Positions 33,556 to 44,807 of a DNA stretch of 64,000 nt are shown piece by piece; within the stretch, counting starts at the first letter, position 1; each line of letters opens with the position of its first letter. The DNA lies in NCBI GenBank assembly GCA_934047225.1, contig OW204001.1, positions 8,974,201-9,038,200 of the forward strand. The letters are read 5' to 3'. The DNA is from Ypsolopha sequella (taxonomy: Eukaryota; Arthropoda; Insecta; Lepidoptera; Ypsolophidae). The position numbers and the translations under genes were made by a program. The notes under the pieces were generated by a model. It saw only the letters and a list, made by a program, of their open reading frames with translations, did not search any database and was not told where the DNA came from.

Positions 33556-33753
33556 ATTATTCGATATATTTCGACCCACGGTATGGGGCAGTCATCAATC
33601 GAATGCAAAAAAAAAATTTACAGATAAGTTAGTTATGTTAATAACAATTTATACTTTTTTATTAATATAACTAACTTAATTGTCATTATTTTTTTTTCTT
33701 TTGCATTCGACTGATGACGGCCCCATACCGAGGGTCGAAATATATCGAATAAT
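33556..33753. mobile_element. Foldback element with 'atatatttcgacc' arms
   Basis: The arms 'attattcgatatatttcgac' and inverse, each with a short GC hairpin ('cccacggtatgggg') and 'catcaatcgaatgcaaaa', surround an AT-rich centre. The layout parallels the 17177-17666 foldback. Confidence 0.7.
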
Positions 33754-34080
33754 ATTTTTTATTATTGTTTTAATGGTAATAAATGAAAAAATAAAGCTTA
33801 TAAAAGCAAAATATAATATATTTATTAACGATTTAATTATATTATTAATTTTATATATGACACGAAAATATTATTTTTTACTCAAAGCATATTTTGCGCC
33901 AATACTACGCCGCAGCAAATATTTTCTTGTCACGCGCACGACGCCGCGCCGTAGCAAATTAAAGTGAAATGGAGGGGATATTTATAGTATACACTTGAAT
34001 CAATAGACGTTGGGAATAAAACATTCTCCATTTCTGTTCCCGAGGTCTATTCATTCGGGTTATACTTGCCTGCTGTGTTG

Positions 34081-34499
34081 TTAAGGCGATATGTAAAAGT
34101 TTTAGCGTTACTCCATATGAGAAAAAACCCTCAGTGCGAGAGGAACGAATTCGTGGAAAAGTAGCAAAAAGTCGGTTTTTTATTAATATAAAATGTACTA
34201 AAGTTGCTATCAAAATTTCGTTTAACCAGGTCCTAGATACCGTTAAAACCCATCTTATAAAATATAATTGCAGTCCATATGTTATTCTAAATTGTAAAAC
34301 CAGGAGAATTGGTGTCGACAAAGACCTCATTTCAATAAATTTTTCTATCGAGCCGAATTTCTCCAATCGCGTTTCTGTTCTAACAGATCCCTAGAAAAAG
34401 ATTTAAAAAATAATGTACTATTTTATCAAAATAATACATTATTTACTGAAGTAGATATGCAAGTTCTTAAAGTGTCGATTTTTTTCCGTAGCGCCTTAA
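34081..34499 (+). mobile_element. TTAAGGCG MITE, copy c (complete)
   Basis: Starts 'ttaaggcgatatgtaaaag' and ends 'cgtagcgccttaa', 419 bp. It holds the overlapping 135-codon reverse frame that could be mistaken for a gene; that frame continues past the element and has no domain signature. Confidence 0.75.
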
Positions 34500-34599
34500 A
34501 ATAATGTTCTTCTTTATAAAATAAAAATAAAAAGCCATGATAAATATTTGCTTAAAATAATATCTTGAAATATAAATCTCCAAATTTCTCTAACAAATT

Positions 34600-34990
34600 T
34601 TACATGCTCCCTATGCATTCATAAACACCATTTCACACATAGGCATACACAACCTCTTCCTGCCCCCCCCCCCCCCCCCCCCCTCCCACCCCAACGCCTC
34701 TCACACAAACACACACCCTCACCAACACATACATATCATACATATCACACAAACGTTTACTTACAATTTCTTTATTTTTATTTTTTATATATTTGCTGTT
34801 TTTGCTTTGTATTGATGTCCGATAGCCTCTCTATTGGATCTATAGTTTTATTTGTTTAACTATTTAATTAAACGTGTACATAACTTAATTTCAAAGAGGA
34901 AGCGAGAGATCCCTGAACTTCAGGTTATACTTAACTTATAACAGGGTCTCACTGTAACCTTTGTATCTATTTATGGTTTAATAAATAGTG
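34600..34990 (+). mobile_element. Probable LINE 3'-UTR remnant with C21 homopolymer
   Basis: A CA-rich segment with 21 consecutive C at 34663-34683, then T-rich sequence, 'gggtctcactgtaacc' and a 'aataaatag' tail. A similar arrangement (CA-rich, T-rich, 'ggagactccaatcactg', 'gaaataaataa') is at 41730-42060. Confidence 0.35.
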
Positions 34991-35484
34991 TTTTTTTTTT
35001 TAGCATAACGTCATGTCGATGGCTGCAGTTTATGAAAAAGTTAGTTCCCTAAGATTGAAAATAAGCTAGAATTATTATATATTTTAAAAGGTTCTGTACG
35101 GGTGTACAGCGAACTTTCAAGGCTTCTTTTTCTTGAACACTTTTTGGAACTTTTGCGTCACGACTCAAATGTACTCGGCTGATAGCGCTGTTGATTATTA
35201 TGACGCAAAATTAAATGAACATAACGGAAAAATTCTTATTCAAACTTTTAAATTGGTTCCGTTAAGCTACAATGTACCTATACAATATGCTCGGTAGAAT
35301 GGTTACCTAGCAACGAGCAACCATCTTGCCCCGTGCCGCGTCATGCGGAGTCAAGATGTCGACACGGGACAAATAATAAATGAAACTTCGGGACCTTTGT
35401 TATGATATGACAGTTTTCAAATACTCTGGGCATCTCTATTCGAAATCATAGATATCATACTAGTATTATTTTGAAATACAGTGC

Positions 35485-35606
35485 TGTAAGGATCGTATGG
35501 CGCGTGGATTAGTTGTGTCCAAAATCGGAACTAACGCCGCTACCATACTCCTTGTTTCACAGCTGCGCCCCCCTGCCAAGGTCATCCACGCGCCATCAGA
35601 TCCTTA
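35485..35606. mobile_element. Small MITE with TIR 'aaggatcgtatggcgcgtgg'
   Basis: The left end is matched by inverse 'ccacgcgccatcagatcctt' on the right. A partial copy with one end and 'gttccgattttggaca' is at 37990-38045. Confidence 0.6.
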
Positions 35607-35616
35607 TATCTTTAAA

Positions 35617-36151
35617 GTAGAGCCACTGAGTGATGGCACTTATGATAGCTGCATTTAGTGATGAGGTACATTTCAAATTTCGGCTAAAAATAAAAATCAA
35701 GTGTGAGTTTACTCAACATTAGACACGTCATTCAACATAATGATACAAAAGGAAATGTGCCAAAACCAGTGGCGTAGCTATCGGAGGGCTATGCGGTGCC
35801 CGGGGCCCCCCAAGAGATGTTTAAATATCTAAATCGAAAAAAGTATTTTACTATCATTTGTTTTCGGTAAAACTTCATCATTGTTTTGTTTTTAATTAAA
35901 TATAATTGCGTAACTTGGCGACCTCAAACACGACCTATAAAAAATGAGAAAATTAAAAAAAAAATCTTTGTTTTTATATGAATTCTATTGCACAATAAAG
36001 CAACATTCAAATCGAAAAATAATAACCGAAACAAGTAGTACATAACTATCAACAATGAAGTATTACATTTTTTAATTCACACTTGCTTCTAAATAATAAC
36101 GATACTTTGTAGGAATTTAACGTCATAGGCGCCATCACTCAGTGGCTCTAC
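35617..36151. mobile_element. 535-bp element with a perfect 21-bp TIR
   Basis: The first 20 bases GTAGAGCCACTGAGTGATGG, plus one more, are repeated exactly in inverse at the right end. Inside, 35768-35812 has 'cagtggcgtagct' and a GC-rich 'cccggggccccc', which look like a nested older insertion. No transposase. Confidence 0.7.
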
Positions 36152-36384
36152 TGTAGTACGGAAGGTAAGGTTCTATCCAAGGTTGCTATTATTCTGCTGG
36201 GATGAAACTTGGCACGATTCAAAATACAGGTTGATAATGAACCCTCTAGCTATTATACATAAATAAAATTTTTCTATGTTCGAAATAAAAAAATATACTT
36301 GTCTTGTTTCAAAATATAAAAAATATATATCGACCGTCAAAGTCGATCGCGAGCCGGAGCGTGGATTGCGGGGCGGACTTTTGT

Positions 36385-36399
36385 GGGGGGGGGGGGGGG
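36385..36399 (+). repeat. G15 homopolymer
   Basis: Fifteen consecutive G in a short GC-rich patch ('cgagccggagcgtggattgc'). It is a candidate G-quadruplex site on the + strand of the Runx intron, about 0.9 kb downstream of the Runt exon in transcription direction. Confidence 0.6.
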
Positions 36400-37242
36400 T
36401 GAGAATGTTTTTCATTTATGGCTGGGGGTCGGAGGCTCATTGCGGGAAAGGCCGTATGGTCTATTGTCAGTCACATGTCGCGTCGCGAAATGTGTCCTTG
36501 TTATCAAGATAAATTTATAATAATTTGCTTCCGACTGATTTGACAGCCGGATGACAGATGAGGAGACAGACAGACTATTTTTTTTATAAGCAATCACACA
36601 TCACAATCAGTATAATGTATATAACTTTAAACTCTCGCGTTTCGTACACATTATAATATATATAATCGGGTCTACCGCGATAATTTTTTTTTACCTTTTT
36701 TAAGAAAAGGGGACACCCGACGTTTCGAGACAGTTGCATGTGTCGTGGTCTACGGGAAACAACAGTATAATGTGTAAAATGTCTAAACAGTATAATGTCT
36801 AAAATTCTCAAGTGACGTCATATCGGACAATTCTATAAAAAATCATTAACAAATAATAGTTAATTTAAATACCAAAATAATAAAAAATATGTCCTAAAAT
36901 GACGTGTATTCCCCGAAAAAAGTTTATAAAAAATGTAAATGTGGAATATGTATGTTGTACTTATCATTTAAGGGAGTCCCTGTGTATAACTGTAAGTACA
37001 CAAAACCTTACCATTTGTGTATCATACTTTGTTAGAATTATAATTTAGTTAACTTTAATACAACTAGATGGCGGTGTACCGATTTACATCGCGATATCGT
37101 TGTGTTTCTTCCAGTTTGTTGTACCAATTTTGAAGTTCGAATTGAGCACATACTTATTCACACCTATTTTTGGAGTTTGATTTTAATTGTCTATTCCACA
37201 AGGGTGCTTTTTGGGATAGTACAGTACACCCTGTCTATGCTA

Positions 37243-37545
<303 letters not shown>

Positions 37546-37593
37546 TCATGAATTATAATTTATAATAACTAAGACAACTACAACAACAATTTA

Positions 37594-37953
37594 TTTTCAA
37601 TGCAAGTGCTCGTAAAGGTCCACTTTTTATGCATCCAAGCCGAACAGAAAGTCGATTATTTTGCCCTGGGGCTTAATTTTTTTTTTTTTTAGGAGAAATT
37701 TGCTAACCTGCGACCTTTTCTGTGTACCATAAATGTTATAATTGTTTTTCCACTGTTTAACAGCTCTGGATACAGTCCTTTTGAGCCAATCATAATTTAA
37801 AGTTCACAAGATTATATTTGTTTTATTTCCTCACACTATGCATTGAAAAACGTAGTATGATTCACGAGCGTAAGAGCAATAAATTACTCGGTTACGTTTA
37901 AAACACTCGCCTCGTAATTTATTCCTTTTCGCCCTTTCAGCATAAACTACTAA
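37594..37953 (+). mobile_element. Compound palindromic element CP, copy 2
   Basis: Same two-part layout as copy 1, but the inner hairpin of the second part is deleted ('acactcgcctcgtaattta'). Confidence 0.75.
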
Positions 37954-39026
37954 TATAGATTTATGTGTTTGCATTCTTATAGTAGATAATTATGGATTAG
38001 TTCCGATTTTGGACACAAGCAATCCACGCGCCATAAGATCCTTGTAGAACTGTATGGTTAGCTGATATCTATTTCGGCAGCAAATATGTATTAGATAACG
38101 TCTTTAAGGGTACACGAAAGGAACCAACCCGAATGGCGTAAACTAAAATGCAACAATTGATTATTCCATATACGCCTATTGTATCCTGGATAGTTAGATA
38201 GACAAACCCTTTCACTTGGCCGTGGCTTGTCACCACCCTCATAATGAAACCATACCGCCAAGCTTTTCATCGTGTTTCAGCCTGACGTCATGAGATTCCG
38301 TCCCTGGAGAATGGTTACTACACTTTTTAGCTACAGACAGCAAAGGAAATAAGTAACCAGACCCAGTGCAAAGAGTTTGATTCTAAGACTCACAGGTGAG
38401 TGATTGACAATATTAAAAATACTTAATAAATAGTGCATGTGTGTATGTATTGACCAAGTATTTCTTATCTCATCTATCGTCCACCTGTGGGTCTTAGGAT
38501 CAAATCTTATCTCTTTTGCTGTCTGTACTTTCTGGGTAAGCGTTTTTCCGAGGACGCTTTCCGCCGGGCGCGTTAGTCGGCAAGCATTTTGAATAAAAAA
38601 GCGTCATCCAAAAGAACACAGACATAAGATTTGTAGACTGAAAAGATGACTTCTATTTTCACTTCCGTGTCGGCATGCCAACATTAACCCGCCGCCATCG
38701 CCGCCGCTGCCACCGCCACGTTCTTTCACGACGGCCACAAATCAACCTGTCTTCGCTTCAACCCTTGCCGATTTCACGCTGAATTCCTTGGCCTTCCTGT
38801 GTTTTGTTTCTTTGTTTTGCTTGATTTGGTGGACAATATTGCCTAAATATTTAATTTATCTAGATAATAGGTCTGTTTTACATAAAAAGTTTTTTTTTTT
38901 TCCTGGTTCGTGGATTTTGTATTTGTGCAGTTCCTAGGAAACTAAAGATTTCTTACTCAGAACAATGATTTCTTAAAATGAATAGTATCGTACGTTTTAA
39001 CCTGGGTCACTATTAGTGCACTTGTC

Positions 39027-39285
39027 TTGGGCAGATCGTAGAATTGGGCAGATCCTTAAGTATGAAATTGAAAATCTTTCTTTCACTAAAAGTCAAAAAT
39101 GAGCGCGACTACGAGCGAAGCGAAGCAGAGTGAGGAGGTGCGTGTTAAGTTGACATGTAAATAAATAGGGAACCGAGCGAAGCGAAGCGGAGTGAGACGT
39201 CGTCGTTCCTAGTTTTGACAGAAGTATGATATGCCTAGGCAGATCATGATATACCCAATTCTAAGATGCATAGTTTCACCACGAT
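39027..39285. repeat. Candidate repeat with 'gcgaagcgaagc' motifs
   Basis: The left 'gatcgtagaattgggcagat' and right 'atacccaattctaagat' are partly inverted. Two copies of 'gagcgaagcgaagc(a/g)gagtgag' lie inside, about 65 bp apart. Confidence 0.4.
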
Positions 39286-41149
39286 CCTAGTGTTAAAAAG
39301 TAACAAAGAAATTAATGTAGATGGACAATCAGATATATTCGTAGTAAAGATAAGGGTTACGGATAATTCAATATTCATCTTATTTATTATTAACCATATT
39401 TAGTTTTTTTTTTTTAGGTAAGGTTAAGTTACCTAGTCATTAGTTATTAAGAGTAACTTTAATTACTTTGTCATTGTAGTTTTTAATTTCTCCTGCACGC
39501 CTACCAACTACTATTTATATTTCTTTTACCATGTTTGAGTTGACTGGTAGAGAATGTTTTATGCATTAAGTCCGCCATTTTGTACTTTTTAATTGTGCAA
39601 TAAAGAATTTATGATGATGATGATGTTTATTGAAAATTTTTTTAGCCACGTTATTTACAACGAAACTACGAGAAGTAAGAAGAAAGTTCTACGTTATAAC
39701 CGTAGCTTAACAACTTTTGACTCTGTGCTACGGATAAGGGTGGAACTTTCCTTCTTCCTACAAATTCTATAAGATGTATGTATACTATGGAGAACAGCTG
39801 TCGAATATCCATAAATATACGTACATATACATGTATATGACTTTGCTGTACTCAAATTCAGAAACATTTGTAAAACTGTGCAACAAATCATGTGCTGTCA
39901 CCAAGCCCTTCGCCGCAACCCTTGCCGATTTCTCAGTGAATAGGTAATGTGAGCTTGCAACCAAAACTAGGCCCTATTGCTTGACATAGTGGGGCTATGA
40001 ACTTGGTTAATTCATTATACATGCCAGCCACCCCAGCTTCCGACGACAATATTTTCATACACTAGATTTTTACTATCGCAATTTATACAATAGAATTTTA
40101 CATCAAAAAACAATCAGATTCTTGAATTTTTGTATAAATAATGAGCTACGATGCTAAGCTGTAGCCTTTCCATTACAACAATCGAAATGTTTTTTTTTTT
40201 TTGTAAAATCTATAGTCAAGATGCTCGTGCTCTTGGTTCAAAAACCCTTACTTATTAAAAATAAAAAAATAAATCTTAAAATAACAAACCGTTCATACCA
40301 TCGAAATACTGGTACCAACCAATGGTTCATACAATGCCCACATCTTTTAAGAGCCCGTTTTATCCAAGCCGAAATGGTTCTCGCGATAACATTCCTTCGT
40401 GTATAAAACAAAAGAGATACAGCGATTCTGGCCTCGGGCCAGGCGGCCCATGAAAACGACATAAACACCACCCCCGCCCCACCCCTTAGCCATCTCAACC
40501 CCCCGCGGAGACCCGAAATGAGCGGCCTCCCGCTCATTTTCATAAAACCTACATAACACGACCGAGCTCAAGAAATTGTTTTCCACAGTCCCCAGGAAAA
40601 ATATGCCTTCACTTTGTAATAAATTAACACATATATGTACTGTACGCACTGAAAGACGATGTATGTCATGTAGTTAGCATAGTAGCAGACGTTATACCTA
40701 TGTATTTTATTACATTTATTTGGTATATAGTTACATATATGGGTATAAATTATATAGGTATATAAAAACTAATAACTTATGAATTCTGACGAAATGTTTC
40801 AGCATTGCAAATCTTTGTAATCACTATAGGTATGCGAATTAGGAATAGTCTCCGCATTACATAAAACATTAACATTGAAAGTGGTAAATCTCTGAAAAAC
40901 GATAAAACAAGAATAGATAACCCTAGTATGTAACAAATTTTGGCTTTATTAGAGGATCTATTCTTGAGATTTGAAACGAAAGCACGAGAAATAACCATAA
41001 CGCTCAAACATAAATTCCAACTACAATATGATATGGAGTTCATTCATTAATTCAACAGATTTTTATTAAAGTGCCTGGAATTTTCCCTAGTGGTGAGTTC
41101 ACTTTTTATTTTGTAGCTGCTATGATTATGATTAACAGCGACATCCTTA

Positions 41150-41318
41150 GGTTTGGATACTCTAAATTATTAAAAGTGCATTATTAGAAAAAAATAATTG
41201 GAAACAAACAAGTGAAAAAAATATTTTTGAAAAAGTCCTCGGGCCAGGAATTTGAACCTGTGGCCTCTGCTTACACGGCAAGTGCGCTACCAACTGTGCC
41301 ACTGAGGTACCCATCCTT
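41150..41318 (-). mobile_element. tRNA-derived SINE, copy 1
   Basis: On the reverse strand a tRNA-like head ('ggcacagttggtagcgcact' A box; 'ggttcaaattcctggccc' B box) is followed by a T-rich body and 'tgcacttttaataattta'. The head is not a functional tRNA because position 33 of the anticodon loop is not T. The + strand copy at 50690-50856 shares both head and body. Confidence 0.65.
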
Positions 41319-42269
41319 GGACCGTTAAATGTTTCCACCATACTTGTATACCGAATTTTTAACTACTTGATACACCAGCATGTAATGCGCATACTGGACG
41401 CTCACGAGGGCGTACCTGATTTCACTCTTGTTCACTTTCTTTCTAATTAATCTTTGGTAGTTTGTTATACACTTTAAAACAATCAATTTGATTTAAGAGC
41501 TGTTCTCTTGTCGGTGGTGTCCTCTCCATTCACTTCTCTACTCCGCATTTTCTTTAACTTCTTGATACGACATTTACTTTCCGTTTCATCTGATCCATGA
41601 ATGTTCTCCTGTGCCTTCGTTTCTTCCTTTATCCCTCCACTTTACACTCTAAATATTACTTTAAATCATTGAACAAAAAGTATTTTTGCATATTGTAGGT
41701 AAATTATTTGTACCTTTTATTTGTACTCTCATTTTCATACACACCCCATACACTTTCACTCACCCTCTCACTCCTCCTCACGCATACACACTCACACATC
41801 ATATAAGTATAGGCAACATTTTTCTTAATTTTTCTAAATCTACTTTTTGTCTTGGTTTTTTGTTTTTGTATTTTATTTTTCTTATTATTAAGTTTAAAGT
41901 TACATATAATATATCTATCTGTTACCTATGGAAGAGTGGAGCCTCCTATTACAGGTATATCTTACTTAAAAGGAGACTCCAATCACTGTCTACGATATTG
42001 TGTGTATAAGTTTTGAAATAAATAATTTTGTACATTTGTATTTGTATTTGTAATAATTTACTTATTTTTTTTACCCGAGAGATTTTGGGTCTATGAATTA
42101 TTTTGTACAATATCGTTGAGAGAGAGAGGTTCACGATATCACATTAAAAATTAATACGAGCTATCCTGTGTGGCCCAATACGGCGGATCAAGCTAATATT
42201 GTACTCTTCGGCAACAAAGTATCAAAGAGCGAACATATTTGAGAGAAACATAACAGGCTAAGAACTATA

Positions 42270-42662
42270 TTTTCAATGCAAGTGCTCGTAAAGGCCCCCT
42301 TTTTATGCATCAGAACGGAACAGAAAGTCGATTATTTTTCCCTAGGGCTTTATTATTATTATTTTTTTATTTATTAAAGAGAAGTTGGCTAACCTGCCAC
42401 CTTTCCTGTCTACCATAAATGTTATACTTTCTTTTCCACTGTTTAACGGCTCTGGTTACAGTCCTTTTGAGCCGATCATAATTTAAAGTTCACAAGATTA
42501 TATTTGTTTTATTTCCTCACACTATGCATTGAAAAACGTAGTATGATAAACAGGCGTAAGAGCAATAAATTACTCGGTTACGTTTAAAACACTCGCTACA
42601 CTCGTGTTTTAAATCGTCCTCGTAATTTATTCCTTTTCGCCCTTGTAGCATAAACTACTATT
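42270..42662 (+). mobile_element. Compound palindromic element CP, copy 3
   Basis: Complete, with the inner hairpin 'aaaacactcgctacactcg'. It lacks the AT expansion of copy 1. Confidence 0.8.
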
Positions 42663-42794
42663 ATGTGATTATGTGCTATGTACTAGGTATTTTACCGCGC
42701 TGAAATGTATAAATGTTTTAAGAAAACAAGTATGTTGCTGTGTCGTTGGCAAAGCTAACTACAAAACAACTTTTGAGATAACAAAAAATACTTA

Positions 42795-43125
42795 ATTAAA
42801 ACCTAAATAAAATGCGGGAAATAAAGTGAATGGAGCCCTACACTCCTTTATAGGCAGCCAAAATGTGACTGCAAAGGCACGATTGGCGGTTCATAATAGA
42901 GTGTTGGCTCCTACACTTATGTATGTATGGTAGTGAATGTTGGGTAAAACATCAAAGTAGAGTGAATGCAGTGGAAATGCGTTCCTTACGTAGTATTGTG
43001 TGGTTTAACATTGAATGATAGAGTGAAAATATCGACATAATACCGGATCGTTGTGGCCTGAAAGAAGAAACAGAAAAAGGTATGCTTCGGTGGTTTGGAC
43101 ATGTAGAGAGGATGAAATAAATTAG
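42795..43125 (+). pseudogene. Frameshifted C-terminal fragment of an RTE-like LINE polyprotein
   Basis: Translation gives 'LAVHNRVLAPTLMY', a break, 'GSECWVKHQSRVNAVEMRS', another break, then 'MLRWFGHVERMK'. These are the conserved post-RT blocks of RTE-type LINEs. The first break coincides with an extra GTAT in 'tatgtatgtatgg', a slippage-type insertion; stop codons and a further shift follow 'LRSIVW'. The 3' end of the same kind of element appears at 43625-43740, with other repeats (43150-43620) in between. Confidence 0.7.
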
Positions 43126-43149
43126 AGTGACGTAAGAAATTAGTGGTGC

Positions 43150-43620
43150 GCTAGTCAAATTCAAATTCAAATAGTTTATTTTGCAAAGTAGGTATATATA
43201 ATACAGGTTTCACAAGTCACAATTTAATCTTATAAAAATATATGTAATAAAATAACGAATGTACATAAACTAGATTAAAGGTTTATTTAATTTATGTAGA
43301 AATATATATACGATTAAAATTATAGGTAAAATATATATTATACAAGGTGAAATCCAATCAACCGCCCGAACCCATACCGGAGACCCGGCCAGGGACCAGG
43401 AACAAGGTTCAATGATCACCAACCGAGCCCCCAGCACGAATCCAGCGGCCGACCAAATCCCATACTACATACTTATCGGTTACATATATAAATACATGCC
43501 TACCTCCGCCCATTCGTGGAAGGTACACCTCGACCAGGCAGCTCTAGAAAGACGTATGCTAACCAAAATTACGACATACTGAAAAATGTCAGAAGTACCC
43601 GGAATTAAAGAGCTTATATG
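43150..43620 (-). mobile_element. Repeat debris between LINE fragments
   Basis: 43155-43340 starts 'caaattcaaattcaaatag', which in reverse is a LINE-type tail. 43345-43420 is half of the palindromic MITE seen at 22611. 43500-43620 has coding-like but stop-interrupted sequence. No intact gene. Confidence 0.45.
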
Positions 43621-43624
43621 ACTA

Positions 43625-43740
43625 GATTTATGGATGTGGAAGAGGCGAAAGAGGTGTGTCTGGATAGTAGCAGATTGAAATCTGTAGTCTCTGTCGACCC
43701 CTCTGGGAGACAGGCGTGAGTATATGTATGTATGTATGTA
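43625..43740 (+). mobile_element. RTE-like LINE 3'-end fragment
   Basis: Close match to 14815-14945, ending in (TATG)n. It probably belongs with the 42795 pseudogene. Confidence 0.55.
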
Positions 43741-44459
43741 AAAAATACTTCATCTAATTAAACAAATATATGTAAATTAACAAAATGCATCAGCTGTTAT
43801 TAGCTGATAGTTTTGACTAAATTTGTGCTTGGCTAATTATTACTAAACACTTAGCTAATTGTGATTTTCATACTTTTCTTTATAACTAAAGGTTCATAAG
43901 AAGATTTTGTTGATAAACTTACTAGAAACAGTGTTGCTGAAACGCCAAAACGAGTACACAATAAATCATTTATTTATTCATAAAAAGGTTTTCGTCTCCC
44001 CCTTGTTATGTACGGCTGTAGTGAACATATTGCACGCCACGTGTGAGGCGACACACTTCATAAACTCACGATATTGAACACGGCCCCACCGGTAGGGGGG
44101 GCCACTGATTTGCAAATGAAAAATTCATATCGTTACGCAACAAAAAAATATTCAGGTGGAGCCCTGAAAAGTTCCGCATTATCATAATGTGATTTTGGAC
44201 TTTTGCAGTTTTTCATTGATGTTTTTCATAAAAAAAAACCTATGAAAACCTAATTTACGCGTAGAAATATACGTTTGAATAGACATATTAAAAAGCTTTC
44301 TACAGATTAGTTGTTTTAAAATGTACTTAAATATAAAACAGCATTTATTATGTATAACGATTCCAAAATGCAAGTTACAATTTACATTGTAATGAAATAG
44401 AAGACAATTTCATTACAATGTAACATGTTTTCAACATTAATTTACGTATTGACAATAAA

Positions 44460-44807
44460 TAATAGTAGTTTATGCTACAAGGGCGCAAAGGAATAAATTA
44501 CCGAGTAATTTATTGCTTTTACGCCCGTGTATCATACTACGTTTTTCAATGCATTGTGTGAGAAAATAAAACAAATATAATTTTGTGAACTTAAAATTGT
44601 AATTGGCTCAAAAGGACTGTATCCAGAGCCGTTAAACAGTGGGAAAAAAAAGCATGACATTTATGGTACACAGGAAAGGCTGCAGGTTAGCCAACCATTG
44701 CAAATAAATAAAAAAAAATAATAATAATGCCCTAGGGCAAAATAATCGACTTTCTGTTCGGTTTTGATGCATAAAAAGTGGGCCTTTACGAGCACATGCA
44801 TTGAAAA
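44460..44807 (-). mobile_element. Compound palindromic element CP, copy 4
   Basis: Reverse orientation; starts 'aatagtagtttatgctac' and ends 'agcacatgcattgaaaa'. The inner hairpin is deleted. Confidence 0.75.

Noticed and set aside
33959..34366. 135-codon reverse-strand reading frame
   Set aside because: It lies almost entirely within TTAAGGCG MITE copy c; copies a, b and d do not keep it open and it has no domain signature.
40777..41043. 88-codon reverse frame with hydrophobic stretches, slightly reminiscent of a chemoreceptor fragment
   Set aside because: It is AT-rich, has no conserved receptor motif that I can point to, and no splice-compatible neighbours. A database search could revive it.
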